From positions 187,244-251,243 of the forward strand of contig NZ_CXSU01000005.1 of the NCBI RefSeq assembly GCF_001403795.1: 64,000 nucleotides of DNA, written 5' to 3'. Positions 18,221-25,997 of the stretch are shown in pieces (positions within the stretch are counted from its first letter, which is position 1; every line of letters begins with the position of its first letter). The notes beneath the pieces were generated by a model. It made no database searches. It was not told the DNA's origin and was given only the letters and a program-made list of their open reading frames with translations. The translations under genes and the position numbers were made by a program. Origin of the DNA: Jannaschia donghaensis. GTDB lineage: Bacteria > Pseudomonadota > Alphaproteobacteria > Rhodobacterales > Rhodobacteraceae.

Positions 18221-18289
18221 TGAATTTCGTCCCGCTAGCCTGGTCTCGGAGGCGTCGTCGGATACGGCGGACGCGACGGGAGGATACGA

Positions 18290-19255
18290 ATGAAACGACG
18301 CACCTTAATCGCTTTGGCGGCGGCCCTGATCTGTCCGTTCGCCCTGACCGGGACTGCGCTGGCCGATTGGGCCCCGAACCGACCCGTGAACGTGATCTTG
18401 CCCTATGCTGCGGGCGGCGGAACGGACGCATTCGCGCGGGCCGTGGCCGCCGCTGCCGAAGCGGAGGGCGTGCTGTCGGTGCCGATGGTCGTGACCAACA
18501 AGCCCGGTGCCGGCGGCATCACGGGGGCCACCGAGGCGGCGGGCGCACGTCCCGACGGGCAGACGATCATGATCACCTCGGCCGGGTCCTTTCTTCTGAC
18601 GTCCGAATTGAAGGACACGCCGGTTCATCCGTTGGAGGATTTCGAGATCGTGGCGCAGGTCGGCGATCTCGATCCCGCGATTCTGGTTCCGATGGACAGT
18701 CCCCACGCCACGCTGTCCGATCTGGTCGCCGCGCTGCAGGCCGACCCCGCGGCCCTGCGCTGGGCGCATAATGGCGTCGGCGGGGCGCATAACGTGGCCG
18801 GTCAGGCCTTCCTCGACGCCAACGATCTGCAGGCGACGGGCGTGCCCTTCAAGGGCGGCGGCCCGACCCGCGCGGCGGTGATCGGGGCGCAGGTCGATTT
18901 CGCCGTCGTCGGCATTCAGCAGGCGGCCGGGTTCGAGAACGAACTGCGTGTCCTCGGGTTGCTGGCCCCCGAACGCGACGGCATCGCGTCGGACGTGCCG
19001 ACCGTGCCCGAGCAGGGATTCGACTATGTCGAAGTGTCCTCTCCGATCGTGGTCTTCGCACCAAAGGGGACGGATCCGGCGATCTTGGCGGACATGCAGG
19101 CCGCTTTTGAACGGATCGCCGCGTCCGACGCCTTTGCGGATGCCATGCGCGACCGGGGCAACGTGCCCGAATACCTGCCCGGGGACGCGGCGCGCGCGCG
19201 GCTGGAAGCGATGCGCGATGCGACGGCCGGCGTGATTGCCGACCTCGGCGGGTGA
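18290..19255 (+). CDS. tctC: Tripartite tricarboxylate transporter substrate-binding protein (TctC/Bug)
   Basis: A 321-residue periplasmic binding protein with signal peptide (cleavage after ALA near residue 25). Family features: NVILPYAAGGGTDAFAR at the start of the mature part, VVTNKPGAGGITGA, and VPTVPEQGFDYVEVSSPIV. Bug proteins bind carboxylates such as citrate, tartrate or aromatic acids; the ligand cannot be read here. GGGAGG precedes the start. The stop overlaps tctB (GTGA), which begins the membrane part of the transporter. Confidence 0.93.
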   Translation: MKRRTLIALAAALICPFALTGTALADWAPNRPVNVILPYAAGGGTDAFARAVAAAAEAEGVLSVPMVVTNKPGAGGITGATEAAGARPDGQTIMITSAGSFLLTSELKDTPVHPLEDFEIVAQVGDLDPAILVPMDSPHATLSDLVAALQADPAALRWAHNGVGGAHNVAGQAFLDANDLQATGVPFKGGGPTRAAVIGAQVDFAVVGIQQAAGFENELRVLGLLAPERDGIASDVPTVPEQGFDYVEVSSPIVVFAPKGTDPAILADMQAAFERIAASDAFADAMRDRGNVPEYLPGDAARARLEAMRDATAGVIADLGG

Positions 19256-19713
19256 GTCCTGCGACCTCTCCGCGACGGCTGGGGGCGGCGCTTGCCGCCC
19301 TCGGCGTCATCGCCTGCGGGGCTGCCCTGACCATCGGACCTGGCGGCGGCGCGTGGGGCGAACGGACGGTACCGCTTTTGGCCGGGGCCATAATGGCGCT
19401 GGGCGGGCTGGCCGTCATGGCCGAACCCGCGACGCAGGACACCACCACCACCCTGCGCGCCGAGATGCGCGCCGCGTCGCTTCTCCTGCTCGGGGCGGCC
19501 TGGACGGTCGCGCTGGGCCTCGTCGGCTTTTTGGTGGCCACGCTCATCGCTGCACCGCTCGCCTTTGCGCTCTTCGGTCAGCGGCGGGCCTCGCCCCTCG
19601 CGCTTTTCGCGCTTCTGGTGCCGGTCGCGCTGCATCTGTTCTTCTTTCATGTCCTCGGCGTTTTTCCGCCCTACGGGCGTTTGTTCGACCTCGCGGATAT
19701 CCGGCTTTTCTGA
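19252..19713 (+). CDS. tctB: Tripartite tricarboxylate transporter small membrane subunit (TctB)
   Basis: A 153-residue membrane protein with about four transmembrane helices (around 10-28, 40-55, 75-98, 118-135). Size, topology and place between tctC and tctA identify it; TctB sequences are otherwise poorly conserved. It starts with GTG at 19252, overlapping the tctC stop by four bases, and its own stop overlaps the tctA start by one base, so the operon is tightly coupled. Confidence 0.88.
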   Translation: MSPATSPRRLGAALAALGVIACGAALTIGPGGGAWGERTVPLLAGAIMALGGLAVMAEPATQDTTTTLRAEMRAASLLLLGAAWTVALGLVGFLVATLIAAPLAFALFGQRRASPLALFALLVPVALHLFFFHVLGVFPPYGRLFDLADIRLF

Positions 19714-21203
19714 TGGACATCTTCCTCGGCCTCGCCACTGTCCTGTCGTCACCGATCCTGCTGGGCTGGATCGTCCTGGCGGCCTTCGTCGGCATGCTCG
19801 TGGGCGCGATCCCGGGCCTGACGGCAAGTGCGGCCATCGCGATGCTTCTGCCCATCACCTTCCAGATGGAGCCGTTGGCCGCGCTGGCGTTCCTGTACGT
19901 GATCGGCAAATCCGGCCGCTACGGCGGCTCCATCGCGGCGATCCTGTTCAATACGCCGGGCACCGCCGCCTCCGCCGCGACGCAGATCGACGGCTATCCG
20001 CTGGCGCGACAGGGCAAGGCCGGCAAGGCGATGAAGGTCGCCACCCTCTCCTCGGTGCTGGGGGATTTCACCGGCGATATCCTTTTGATCGCCTTCGTCG
20101 GCGGCATCGCATGGGTCGCGTTGCGCCTTGGCCCGCCGGAATTATTCGGGATCTATGTCGCGGCCTTCGTGGTGATCGGGTCGGTCATCGGTGCCAGCCC
20201 GGCACGGGGCATCGCCTCGGCCGCCCTGGGCGTTTTGCTGGCGACGGTCGGCTTCGATCCGATCACGGGGACGGCGCGGATGACCTTCGGGCTCTATGAT
20301 CTGACGGGGGGCCTCAACCTGGTGCCGCTGATGATCGGGATGTTCGTCGTCAGCGAGGTCATGGATCAGGTCGCGCGCCCCACGGCGGCCCCCGAAGTGG
20401 TCGAAACCGCACCGGGTCGGGACGGCCTGACCTGGGCTGAATACCGCCCCTGCCTGCCTCATGTCGCCCGGTCGTCCCTGATCGGGGCGTTCATCGGCAT
20501 GTTGCCCGGCCTGGGCAGCGCCATCGCCGCCTTCGTGGCCTACGGCGAGGGCAAGCGCCGCGCCCGCGACCCGGAGGCATGGGGCAAGGGCGCGCTGGAG
20601 GGTATCGCCGCACCCGAAGCGGCGAACAACGCCGTCTCCGGCCCGTCGATGGCCCCGCTGCTGACGCTGGGCATCCCGGGGTCGACCATCGGCGCGATCC
20701 TGGTGGGGGCGTTTCTGGTGCACGGCATCCAGATCGGGCCGACGCTGTTCCTGACCAACCGCGATCTTGTCTATGCGCTGTTCGCCTGCGGTCTGGTCGG
20801 GATCGTCTGCTATGGCATCATCGGCTATTTCGGCGCGGCGTCGCTGGGGCGTGTCGTGGCGCGGGTGCCGGGCACGGTGCTCTATCCGATCGTCTTTCTG
20901 TTGGCGTTGACGGCGGCCTATTCGGCGCGGGGAAACCTGTTCGATGTCTGGGTGGCGCTGGGGGCCGGGGCGGTCGGATACATCATGCGGCGCACCGGTT
21001 TGAACCCGGCCGCCTTCGTCATCGCCTTCGTGCTGACACCCGGCGCGGAACAGGCGCTGCGCCAGTCGCTGCTGCTGTCGGACGCGGGCTGGGGCATCTT
21101 CGCGCAGCGGCCCGTCGCCGCCGGGTTCCTTTTGCTGTCGGTGGCGGTTCTGGTGCTCCGGGTCCGGCGGGTGCGGCGCGCGCGCCGTGGGATCGCGGCA
21201 TGA
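19713..21203 (+). CDS. tctA: Tripartite tricarboxylate transporter large permease (TctA)
   Basis: A 496-residue permease with about 12 membrane segments. Signature glycine-rich loops are VGMLVGAIPGLTASAAIAML near residue 30 and IGMLPGLGSAIAAFVAYGEGK near 260, plus AAPEAANNAVSGPSMAPLLTLGIPGS, all typical of TctA. It forms the channel of the carboxylate:cation symporter with TctB and takes substrate from TctC. The ATG at 19713 overlaps the tctB stop (TGATG), and the stop overlaps the CoA-transferase start (ATGA). The open frame extends far upstream but that part is shadow. Confidence 0.96.
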   Translation: MDIFLGLATVLSSPILLGWIVLAAFVGMLVGAIPGLTASAAIAMLLPITFQMEPLAALAFLYVIGKSGRYGGSIAAILFNTPGTAASAATQIDGYPLARQGKAGKAMKVATLSSVLGDFTGDILLIAFVGGIAWVALRLGPPELFGIYVAAFVVIGSVIGASPARGIASAALGVLLATVGFDPITGTARMTFGLYDLTGGLNLVPLMIGMFVVSEVMDQVARPTAAPEVVETAPGRDGLTWAEYRPCLPHVARSSLIGAFIGMLPGLGSAIAAFVAYGEGKRRARDPEAWGKGALEGIAAPEAANNAVSGPSMAPLLTLGIPGSTIGAILVGAFLVHGIQIGPTLFLTNRDLVYALFACGLVGIVCYGIIGYFGAASLGRVVARVPGTVLYPIVFLLALTAAYSARGNLFDVWVALGAGAVGYIMRRTGLNPAAFVIAFVLTPGAEQALRQSLLLSDAGWGIFAQRPVAAGFLLLSVAVLVLRVRRVRRARRGIAA

Positions 21204-22330
21204 CCGGGCCGCTGGCGGGCCTGCGCGTCATCGACTTCACCCATGTCTTGGCCGGACCGGCCTGCGCCTACCATTTGGGGTTGATGGGGGCGGAGGTCAT
21301 CAAGGTGGAAAGCCCTCGCGGCGACGCCATGCGCCACCGCAGCGGCAGCGACCCGGCCCGCGCAGCACGGGGTATGTCGACCGCCTATGCCACGCAGGCC
21401 GCCGGCAAGCGCGTCGTCGTTCTGGACCTCGATACGCCGGACGGGCGGGCGCAGATGGAGGATCAGTTGGCCTCGGCGGATGTGTTGGTGGAAAATCATC
21501 GCCCTGAAACCCTCGACCGGTTGGGCCTGGGCTGGGACGGGGTGCACAAGCGTCACCCGCACATCGTCCACTGCGCGATGACGGGCTATGGCCGGGGTCA
21601 CCGGCTGGAAAACGCGCCTGCCTACGACGTCAATATCCAGGCCGCCTCGGGCCTGATGGCGATGACCGGCACCGCCGCCACGGGGCCGATGCGGGTCGGC
21701 GCGCCGGTGATCGACTATGCCACGGCATTGGCGGCGGGCTTCGGCATTTGCGCGGCGCTGGTGGAGCGGGCGCGCACCGGACGGGGCCGGCTGGTCGACG
21801 TGGCGATGATGGACGTGGCGCTGACGCTGATGTCCTCCACCATCGTCGATCATGCCCTGACCGGAAACGTCCCCCGCCCGCGCGGCAACGCCGCCAACAG
21901 CCGGTCGCCGTCATCGGGTCTGTTTCCCTGCGCCGAAGGACACCTGAGCCTTGGCGTGAACGAGGCGTCGCAGTTCGCGCGCCTGGCCCGCGTGCTGGGG
22001 CGAGGCGAATGGTTGGAGGATGCGCGCTTCGGCGACCCGAACGCCCGTCAGATCAACGCGGATGCTCTCTCGACGGCGATTGCCGACCGCCTCCTGACGC
22101 GGACCGCTGCTGAATGGGAGGGGGACATGCTGGCCGCCGGGGTGCCCGCGGCGCGCCTTCGGACCCCGGCGGAAGCCGTCGCCGCCGCCCGCGCCGACGA
22201 CCGCCCGTTCCTGATGGACGCGGGCGGTGCGCCGACGCCGGCCCCGCCGTTTCGCATCGGCCCCCTGCCGCAATCGCTCGCCCCGCCCCAAGATCTGCCC
22301 CGGTGGCCCGGACCCGGCGATATCGCCTGA
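21200..22330 (+). CDS. CoA transferase, family III (CaiB/BaiF)
   Basis: A 376-residue family III CoA transferase. Typical features are the N-terminal LAGLRVIDFTHVLAGPACAYHLGLMGAEVIKVE split over residues 5-37, ADVLVENHRP, and the catalytic aspartate in PAYDVNIQA (Asp143), the position that forms the acyl anhydride in this family. The enzyme moves CoA from an acyl-CoA to a carboxylate. As the last gene of the tct operon, overlapping tctA by four bases, it probably activates the acid imported by TctCBA. The substrate is not evident. Confidence 0.93.
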   Translation: MTGPLAGLRVIDFTHVLAGPACAYHLGLMGAEVIKVESPRGDAMRHRSGSDPARAARGMSTAYATQAAGKRVVVLDLDTPDGRAQMEDQLASADVLVENHRPETLDRLGLGWDGVHKRHPHIVHCAMTGYGRGHRLENAPAYDVNIQAASGLMAMTGTAATGPMRVGAPVIDYATALAAGFGICAALVERARTGRGRLVDVAMMDVALTLMSSTIVDHALTGNVPRPRGNAANSRSPSSGLFPCAEGHLSLGVNEASQFARLARVLGRGEWLEDARFGDPNARQINADALSTAIADRLLTRTAAEWEGDMLAAGVPAARLRTPAEAVAAARADDRPFLMDAGGAPTPAPPFRIGPLPQSLAPPQDLPRWPGPGDIA

Positions 22331-22454
22331 TGCTACCAAGCCAGGCCCCCGCGGCCCCCCCCGGTCGCGCTTGGAAAAGATCACGGTGCATTGCCCTTCG
22401 CCGCTGGCCGTGGCGTAGTCGCGGCAATCCTGACTTTCCCCCTGGAGCCGCGCC

Positions 22455-22823
22455 ATGCCCGACTACGACGACCAGAACATCTTCGCCCGCATCCTGCGCG
22501 GTGAGATTCCCAACGATACCGTGGCCGAGACCGACCACACGCTGGCCTTCAATGACATCACCCCGCAGGCCCCGCTGCACGTGCTGGTAATCCCGAAGGG
22601 GGCCTACGTCGATTATGCGGATTTTCACATGAATGCCTCGGACGCCGAAATCGCGGACTTCCACCGCACCGCCGCAGACATCTGTGCCGACCACGGCATC
22701 ACCGACACCGGCTTCCGCACGATCTCCAACGCCGGCGACCACGGCGTGCAGGAGGTGCCGCATTTCCACCTGCACCTTCTGGCGGGGCGCCCCTTGGGCC
22801 GAATGCTGGCCAAAGCCGATTGA
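22455..22823 (+). CDS. HIT family protein (HINT-like nucleotide hydrolase)
   Basis: A 122-residue histidine-triad protein. The catalytic motif is HFHLHLL in VPHFHLHLLAG near the C-terminus, and the N-terminus IFARILRGEIPND and LAFNDITPQAPLHVLVIPK are typical of HINT/YcfF proteins that hydrolyse adenosine phosphoramidates and aminoacyl-AMP. Length fits. GGAG lies a few bases before the ATG. About 115 bases separate it from the DUF3750 gene downstream. Confidence 0.95.
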   Translation: MPDYDDQNIFARILRGEIPNDTVAETDHTLAFNDITPQAPLHVLVIPKGAYVDYADFHMNASDAEIADFHRTAADICADHGITDTGFRTISNAGDHGVQEVPHFHLHLLAGRPLGRMLAKAD

Positions 22824-22937
22824 CGCGAACGTGGCGGTGACGCCTGCGACAACGCGACCCTCGCGGCGGGGGACGGGGCGCCCCATATCGGACATGCTCC
22901 GGGCCGCCGATCCGGTCTCCGTCTATCGACCGTGCCC

Positions 22938-23678
22938 ATGATCCGAACGCTTCTAACCCGCATGCTTCTCGCCTTCGTCCTGTGCTTCCTGCTGCCCCTT
23001 GCGGCCGCCACCGTCTGGTGGACGACGGTGGACCATCCCACATCCTGGCGTGCGGCCGACTGGAACAGCTCGGGGCTGTTGCCGGCGGCCACGGCCGAGC
23101 CTGCGGCGGCGATCCACGTCATGGCCGCGCGCACCGGTGGCCTGAAGGGGGCGGCGTCGGTGCACAGCTGGCTGGTCTGGAAACCGGCCGGCAGCGCCGT
23201 CTGGACACGGGCCGACGTCGTGGGCTGGGGCCGCCCGGTGCGGCGCGACGCCTATGCGCCCGATGCGCGGTGGTATTCCAACGATCCGGTCTTCGTCGGC
23301 TCCGTCACCGGGGCGCGGGCCGCCGACCTCATCCCGCAGGTCGAAGCGGCGGTGGCGGATTATCCCTTCGCCACCCCGGGGGCCTACGTCATCTGGCCCG
23401 GTCCCAATTCCAACACCTTCGTCGGCCACGTCCTGCGCGAAGTGCCGGGCCTGCGCATCGCTTTGCCGCCCCACGCGGTCGGCAAGGATTACCTTGGCCC
23501 CGGCCTGCGCGCGCGCCGCGACGCGGGCGGTGATCTGCACCTGTCGGTGGGTGGTTATGCCGGGCTGTCGGTCGGTCCGCGCACGGGGGTGGAGATCAAT
23601 CTGCTGGGCCAGACCTTCGGCGTCGACCTTCGCCGCCCGGCGCTCAAGCTGCCGGGGATCGGTCGGGTCGGAACCTGA
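22938..23678 (+). CDS. DUF3750 domain protein, membrane-anchored
   Basis: A 246-residue protein with an N-terminal membrane segment or uncleaved signal (residues about 8-28) and a DUF3750 domain recognised by HSWLVWKPAGSAVWTR, the VGWGRPVRRD and YVIWPGPNSNTFVGHVLREVPGL segments. The HSW and NSNTF motifs resemble those of lecithin-retinol-like or NlpC-type cysteine-fold proteins without a clear catalytic set, so no function is stated. The ATG at 22938 was preferred over the GTG six bases upstream. A hairpin (GCCGGGT...ACCCGGC, 23683-23711) follows the stop. Confidence 0.8.
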   Translation: MIRTLLTRMLLAFVLCFLLPLAAATVWWTTVDHPTSWRAADWNSSGLLPAATAEPAAAIHVMAARTGGLKGAASVHSWLVWKPAGSAVWTRADVVGWGRPVRRDAYAPDARWYSNDPVFVGSVTGARAADLIPQVEAAVADYPFATPGAYVIWPGPNSNTFVGHVLREVPGLRIALPPHAVGKDYLGPGLRARRDAGGDLHLSVGGYAGLSVGPRTGVEINLLGQTFGVDLRRPALKLPGIGRVGT

Positions 23679-23734
23679 CCGCGCCGGGTCGGGAATCGCA
23701 TTGCACCCGGCCCGCGCCGCCGCTACCCCTTGCG

Positions 23735-23857
23735 CCAGACGACGCCCCCGACGGGGGCCGGACAGGTGGCTTGATCCGCGCCGACCCGAATTGGGGGCGA
23801 CAGGCAGGCATCGTCTGGAACCCCGGACCGGGGGCCTTCTTTCGTGAAAGGCCCGCC
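23735..23857 (+). promoter_or_regulatory. Structured leader of the corrinoid operon, candidate riboswitch
   Basis: CCAGACGA (23735-23742) pairs perfectly with TCGTCTGG (23811-23818) and encloses hairpins GCCCCC/GGGGGC (23744-23758), CGGA/TCCG (23759-23778) and CGCC..CCC/GGG..GGCG (23779-23799), then a linker ACAGGCAGGCA. Next, CCCC/GGGG (23821-23834) competes with GGGCCTT/AAGGCCC (23832-23854); the latter hides the GAAAGG Shine-Dalgarno of the first gene (start 23859). GCCCCC (23744-23749) can also pair with GGGGGC (23830-23835). This is the architecture of a translational switch. It lacks the canonical cobalamin riboswitch boxes. Pairings are seen by eye; energies were not computed. Confidence 0.5.
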
Positions 23858-23858
23858 C

Positions 23859-24080
23859 ATGCGCTTCCTTCCCCTGTTTCTGCTGGTCTCGTTCGGCGTC
23901 GGCCCGGCGTCCGCCCATACGGGTCACATCGCCGATCTGGGCGGCCACGACCACTGGGTCCTGGGCGTCGGTCTGGGCGTGATCGCCGGTGCCGCCGTGC
24001 TGGGCTGGCTCAAGGGCGGCAAAAAGGACGACCCCGAGGAGGAGGCGTCCGAGGAGAAGACGGAGGAGCAAGGCGCATGA
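23859..24080 (+). CDS. DUF6732-type small membrane protein, first gene of corrinoid operon
   Basis: A 73-residue protein: signal peptide ending in ASA, then a His-containing segment (HTGHIADLGGHDHW), one membrane helix (about 36-53) and a charged tail (KGGKKDDPEEEASEEKTEE). Size, pattern and place beside cbiX match the DUF6732 family of Rhodobacteraceae. The exposed histidines and the gene's position suggest a part in cobalt handling. Start at 23859 has GAAAGG seven bases upstream, the element hidden in the leader hairpin; a GTG at 23844 would lie inside that hairpin. The stop overlaps cbiX by four bases. Confidence 0.72.
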   Translation: MRFLPLFLLVSFGVGPASAHTGHIADLGGHDHWVLGVGLGVIAGAAVLGWLKGGKKDDPEEEASEEKTEEQGA

Positions 24081-25276
24081 CCGCAGCCCCGAAAACCGGC
24101 GTCATGATCTGCGGCCACGGCAGCCGGTCGCAATCCGCCGTCGACGAATTCGCAACGCTGGCCGATCAATTGCCCGCCTATCTGCCGTCCGACTGGATGG
24201 TTGACTATGGCTACCTGGAGTTTGCCAACCCGGTCATCCGCGACGGGCTGGACCGCCTGCGCGAGGCCGGGTGCGACCGTATCCTTGCCGTGCCGGGGAT
24301 GCTGTTCGCGGCGATGCATGCCAAGAACGATATTCCCACGGTGCTGAATACCTATGCTGCCAAACACGGCATCGCCGTTCATTACGGGCGCGAATTGGGC
24401 GTCGACCCCAAGATGATTCACGCCGCCGGTGCCCGTATCGAAGCCGCGGTTGCGCAGGCCGACGCCGACCACGGCCCGGTGGACCGCCACGAGACCTGCC
24501 TCGTCGTCATCGGCCGCGGCGCGTCTGACCCCGACGCCAATGGCAACGTTTCCAAGATCGCGCGGATGCTGCACGAAGGTCTTGGCTTCGGCTGGCTAGA
24601 GGTCGGGTTTTCGGGTGTGACCTTCCCGCTTGTGGAACCGTGCCTAACCCATGCGGCCAAGCTGAGTTACAAGCGGATCATCGTCTTTCCGTATTTTCTC
24701 TTCTCCGGCATCCTGATCGACCGCATCTATGGCTTCACCGACCGCGTCGCGGACGCGCATCCGGGGACGCAATTCGTCAAGGCCGGCTACCTTGGCGATC
24801 ACCCATCGGTTCTGGAGACTTTTGCCGAACGCGTGATTGAACAGACCGGTGCCAACCCGCCCCCCAATTGCGGTCTGTGCGCCTACCGCACGCAAGTTCT
24901 CGCCTCCGACGGCGATCCGGTGACGATCCCGGCCGAGGCACGCAATCACCCCGCCTTTTCCGACACGCCCCCGCCGACCTGCGTGCTGTGCAAATACCGC
25001 ACCGCCGTTCTGGGATTCGAGGGGGAGGTCGGCGCGGTGCAGGAATCGCATCACCACCATGTCGAAGGGCAGGGGGCCTCCGCGCCCGGCTCCAACGTGG
25101 TCGATTGCACGCTTTGCGACACGTTCTGCACGGGGCTTTGCCGGTTGCAGATGCAGGATGCCCACGACCACGCGCACAATCATGCCCATCATCACGATCA
25201 CGATCATCACCACGCGCCGTATCCACACGCCAAACATCCGCACGGCCCGGAATCGGCGCGGAAGGCGAAGGCATGA
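24077..25276 (+). CDS. cbiX: CbiX-type sirohydrochlorin cobaltochelatase with Cys and His-rich tail
   Basis: A 399-residue long-form CbiX, which inserts cobalt into sirohydrochlorin (or a close precursor). The N-terminal ICGHGSR carries the active-site His14; FPYFLFSGILIDRI (about 204-217) is also typical of the fold. The C-terminal part has four CxxC-like pairs (Cys265/268, 302/305, 344/347, 351/355), consistent with an iron-sulfur cluster, and a histidine-rich stretch at about 362-389, as in other long CbiX proteins, probably storing or delivering metal. It overlaps both neighbours by ATGA. Early cobalt insertion by CbiX is usually linked to the oxygen-independent route. Confidence 0.92.
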   Translation: MTAAPKTGVMICGHGSRSQSAVDEFATLADQLPAYLPSDWMVDYGYLEFANPVIRDGLDRLREAGCDRILAVPGMLFAAMHAKNDIPTVLNTYAAKHGIAVHYGRELGVDPKMIHAAGARIEAAVAQADADHGPVDRHETCLVVIGRGASDPDANGNVSKIARMLHEGLGFGWLEVGFSGVTFPLVEPCLTHAAKLSYKRIIVFPYFLFSGILIDRIYGFTDRVADAHPGTQFVKAGYLGDHPSVLETFAERVIEQTGANPPPNCGLCAYRTQVLASDGDPVTIPAEARNHPAFSDTPPPTCVLCKYRTAVLGFEGEVGAVQESHHHHVEGQGASAPGSNVVDCTLCDTFCTGLCRLQMQDAHDHAHNHAHHHDHDHHHAPYPHAKHPHGPESARKAKA

Positions 25277-25902
25277 GGCCTTACGAAAAAGACCCCGCGG
25301 CCATCTACGCCGCCTCCTTCGCCACTGTGCGCAGCGAGGCCCCGCTGACGCGTTTCCCATCTGACATCGCCGAGGTCGCGATCCGCGTCATCCATGCCTG
25401 CGGCATGGTGGAGATTGCGGACCGGCTCGACTATTCCGACGACGTCGCGTCGTCGGCCATCGCCGCGCTCAGGGCCGGTGCGCCCGTCTATGCCGATTGC
25501 GAGATGGTCGCCTCCGGCATCACCCGCCGCCTGCTGCCGGGCACCGATGTCCGCTGCACCCTGAATGACGCGGACGTCCCCGACATGGCAAAGAGCTTGG
25601 GCACCACCCGCTCCGCCGCAGCCGTCGACCTGTGGGACACCGACGGCGCGATCATCGCCATCGGCAACGCCCCAACCGCACTTTTTCGCTTGCTGGAACG
25701 GCTGGAGGACGGGGCCCCGAAACCGGCGGGGATCCTGGGCTTTCCCGTGGGCTTCGTCGGTGCCGCCGAGAGCAAGGCCGAACTCGCGCAGCGACCCCGC
25801 GATACGCCGTTTCTTACCCTGCGCGGACGCAAGGGCGGCAGTGCGATGGCAAGCGCGGCGGTCAACGCGCTGGGCATTCTGGCCGCCGGGGGCCTGCAAT
25901 GA
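25273..25902 (+). CDS. cobH: Precorrin-8X methylmutase
   Basis: A 209-residue CobH/CbiC protein that moves the C11 methyl to C12 to give hydrogenobyrinate (or its cobalt form). Recognised by RVIHACGMVEIADRLDY with the catalytic His40 region, GAPVYADCEMVASGITR, TRSAAAVDLW, IGNAPTALF and GFPVGFVGAAESK. Length matches the family (about 210). ATGA overlap with cbiX upstream; the stop overlaps a 32-codon ORF that leads to cobL. Confidence 0.96.
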   Translation: MRPYEKDPAAIYAASFATVRSEAPLTRFPSDIAEVAIRVIHACGMVEIADRLDYSDDVASSAIAALRAGAPVYADCEMVASGITRRLLPGTDVRCTLNDADVPDMAKSLGTTRSAAAVDLWDTDGAIIAIGNAPTALFRLLERLEDGAPKPAGILGFPVGFVGAAESKAELAQRPRDTPFLTLRGRKGGSAMASAAVNALGILAAGGLQ

Positions 25903-25997
25903 CCGTGTCTCTGTCCTACGAATATCCACGGCCCACGTCCGACGCCGATCAGTCGTGGATCATCCACGCCGCACCCGTAAGATCCGCCCGTGTCTGA
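25899..25997 (+). CDS. Possible 32-residue coupling ORF between cobH and cobL
   Basis: An ATG at 25899 overlaps the cobH stop (ATGA) and opens 32 codons (MTVSLSYEYPRPTSDADQ...) ending in TGA at 25995, six bases into the cobL GTG-initiated frame. All junctions of this operon use such overlaps, and without this ORF an 87-base gap would remain. It may keep ribosomes moving from cobH to cobL, be a real microprotein, or be a remnant of a lost gene. No homolog is recognised. Confidence 0.3.
   Translation: MTVSLSYEYPRPTSDADQSWIIHAAPVRSARV

Noticed and set aside
23679-23858. Canonical cobalamin riboswitch
   Set aside because: The region ahead of the cob operon was searched by eye for the B12 box and the conserved core strings; only short chance matches such as GCCCCCG occur, and the element is far shorter than the usual ~200-base aptamer.
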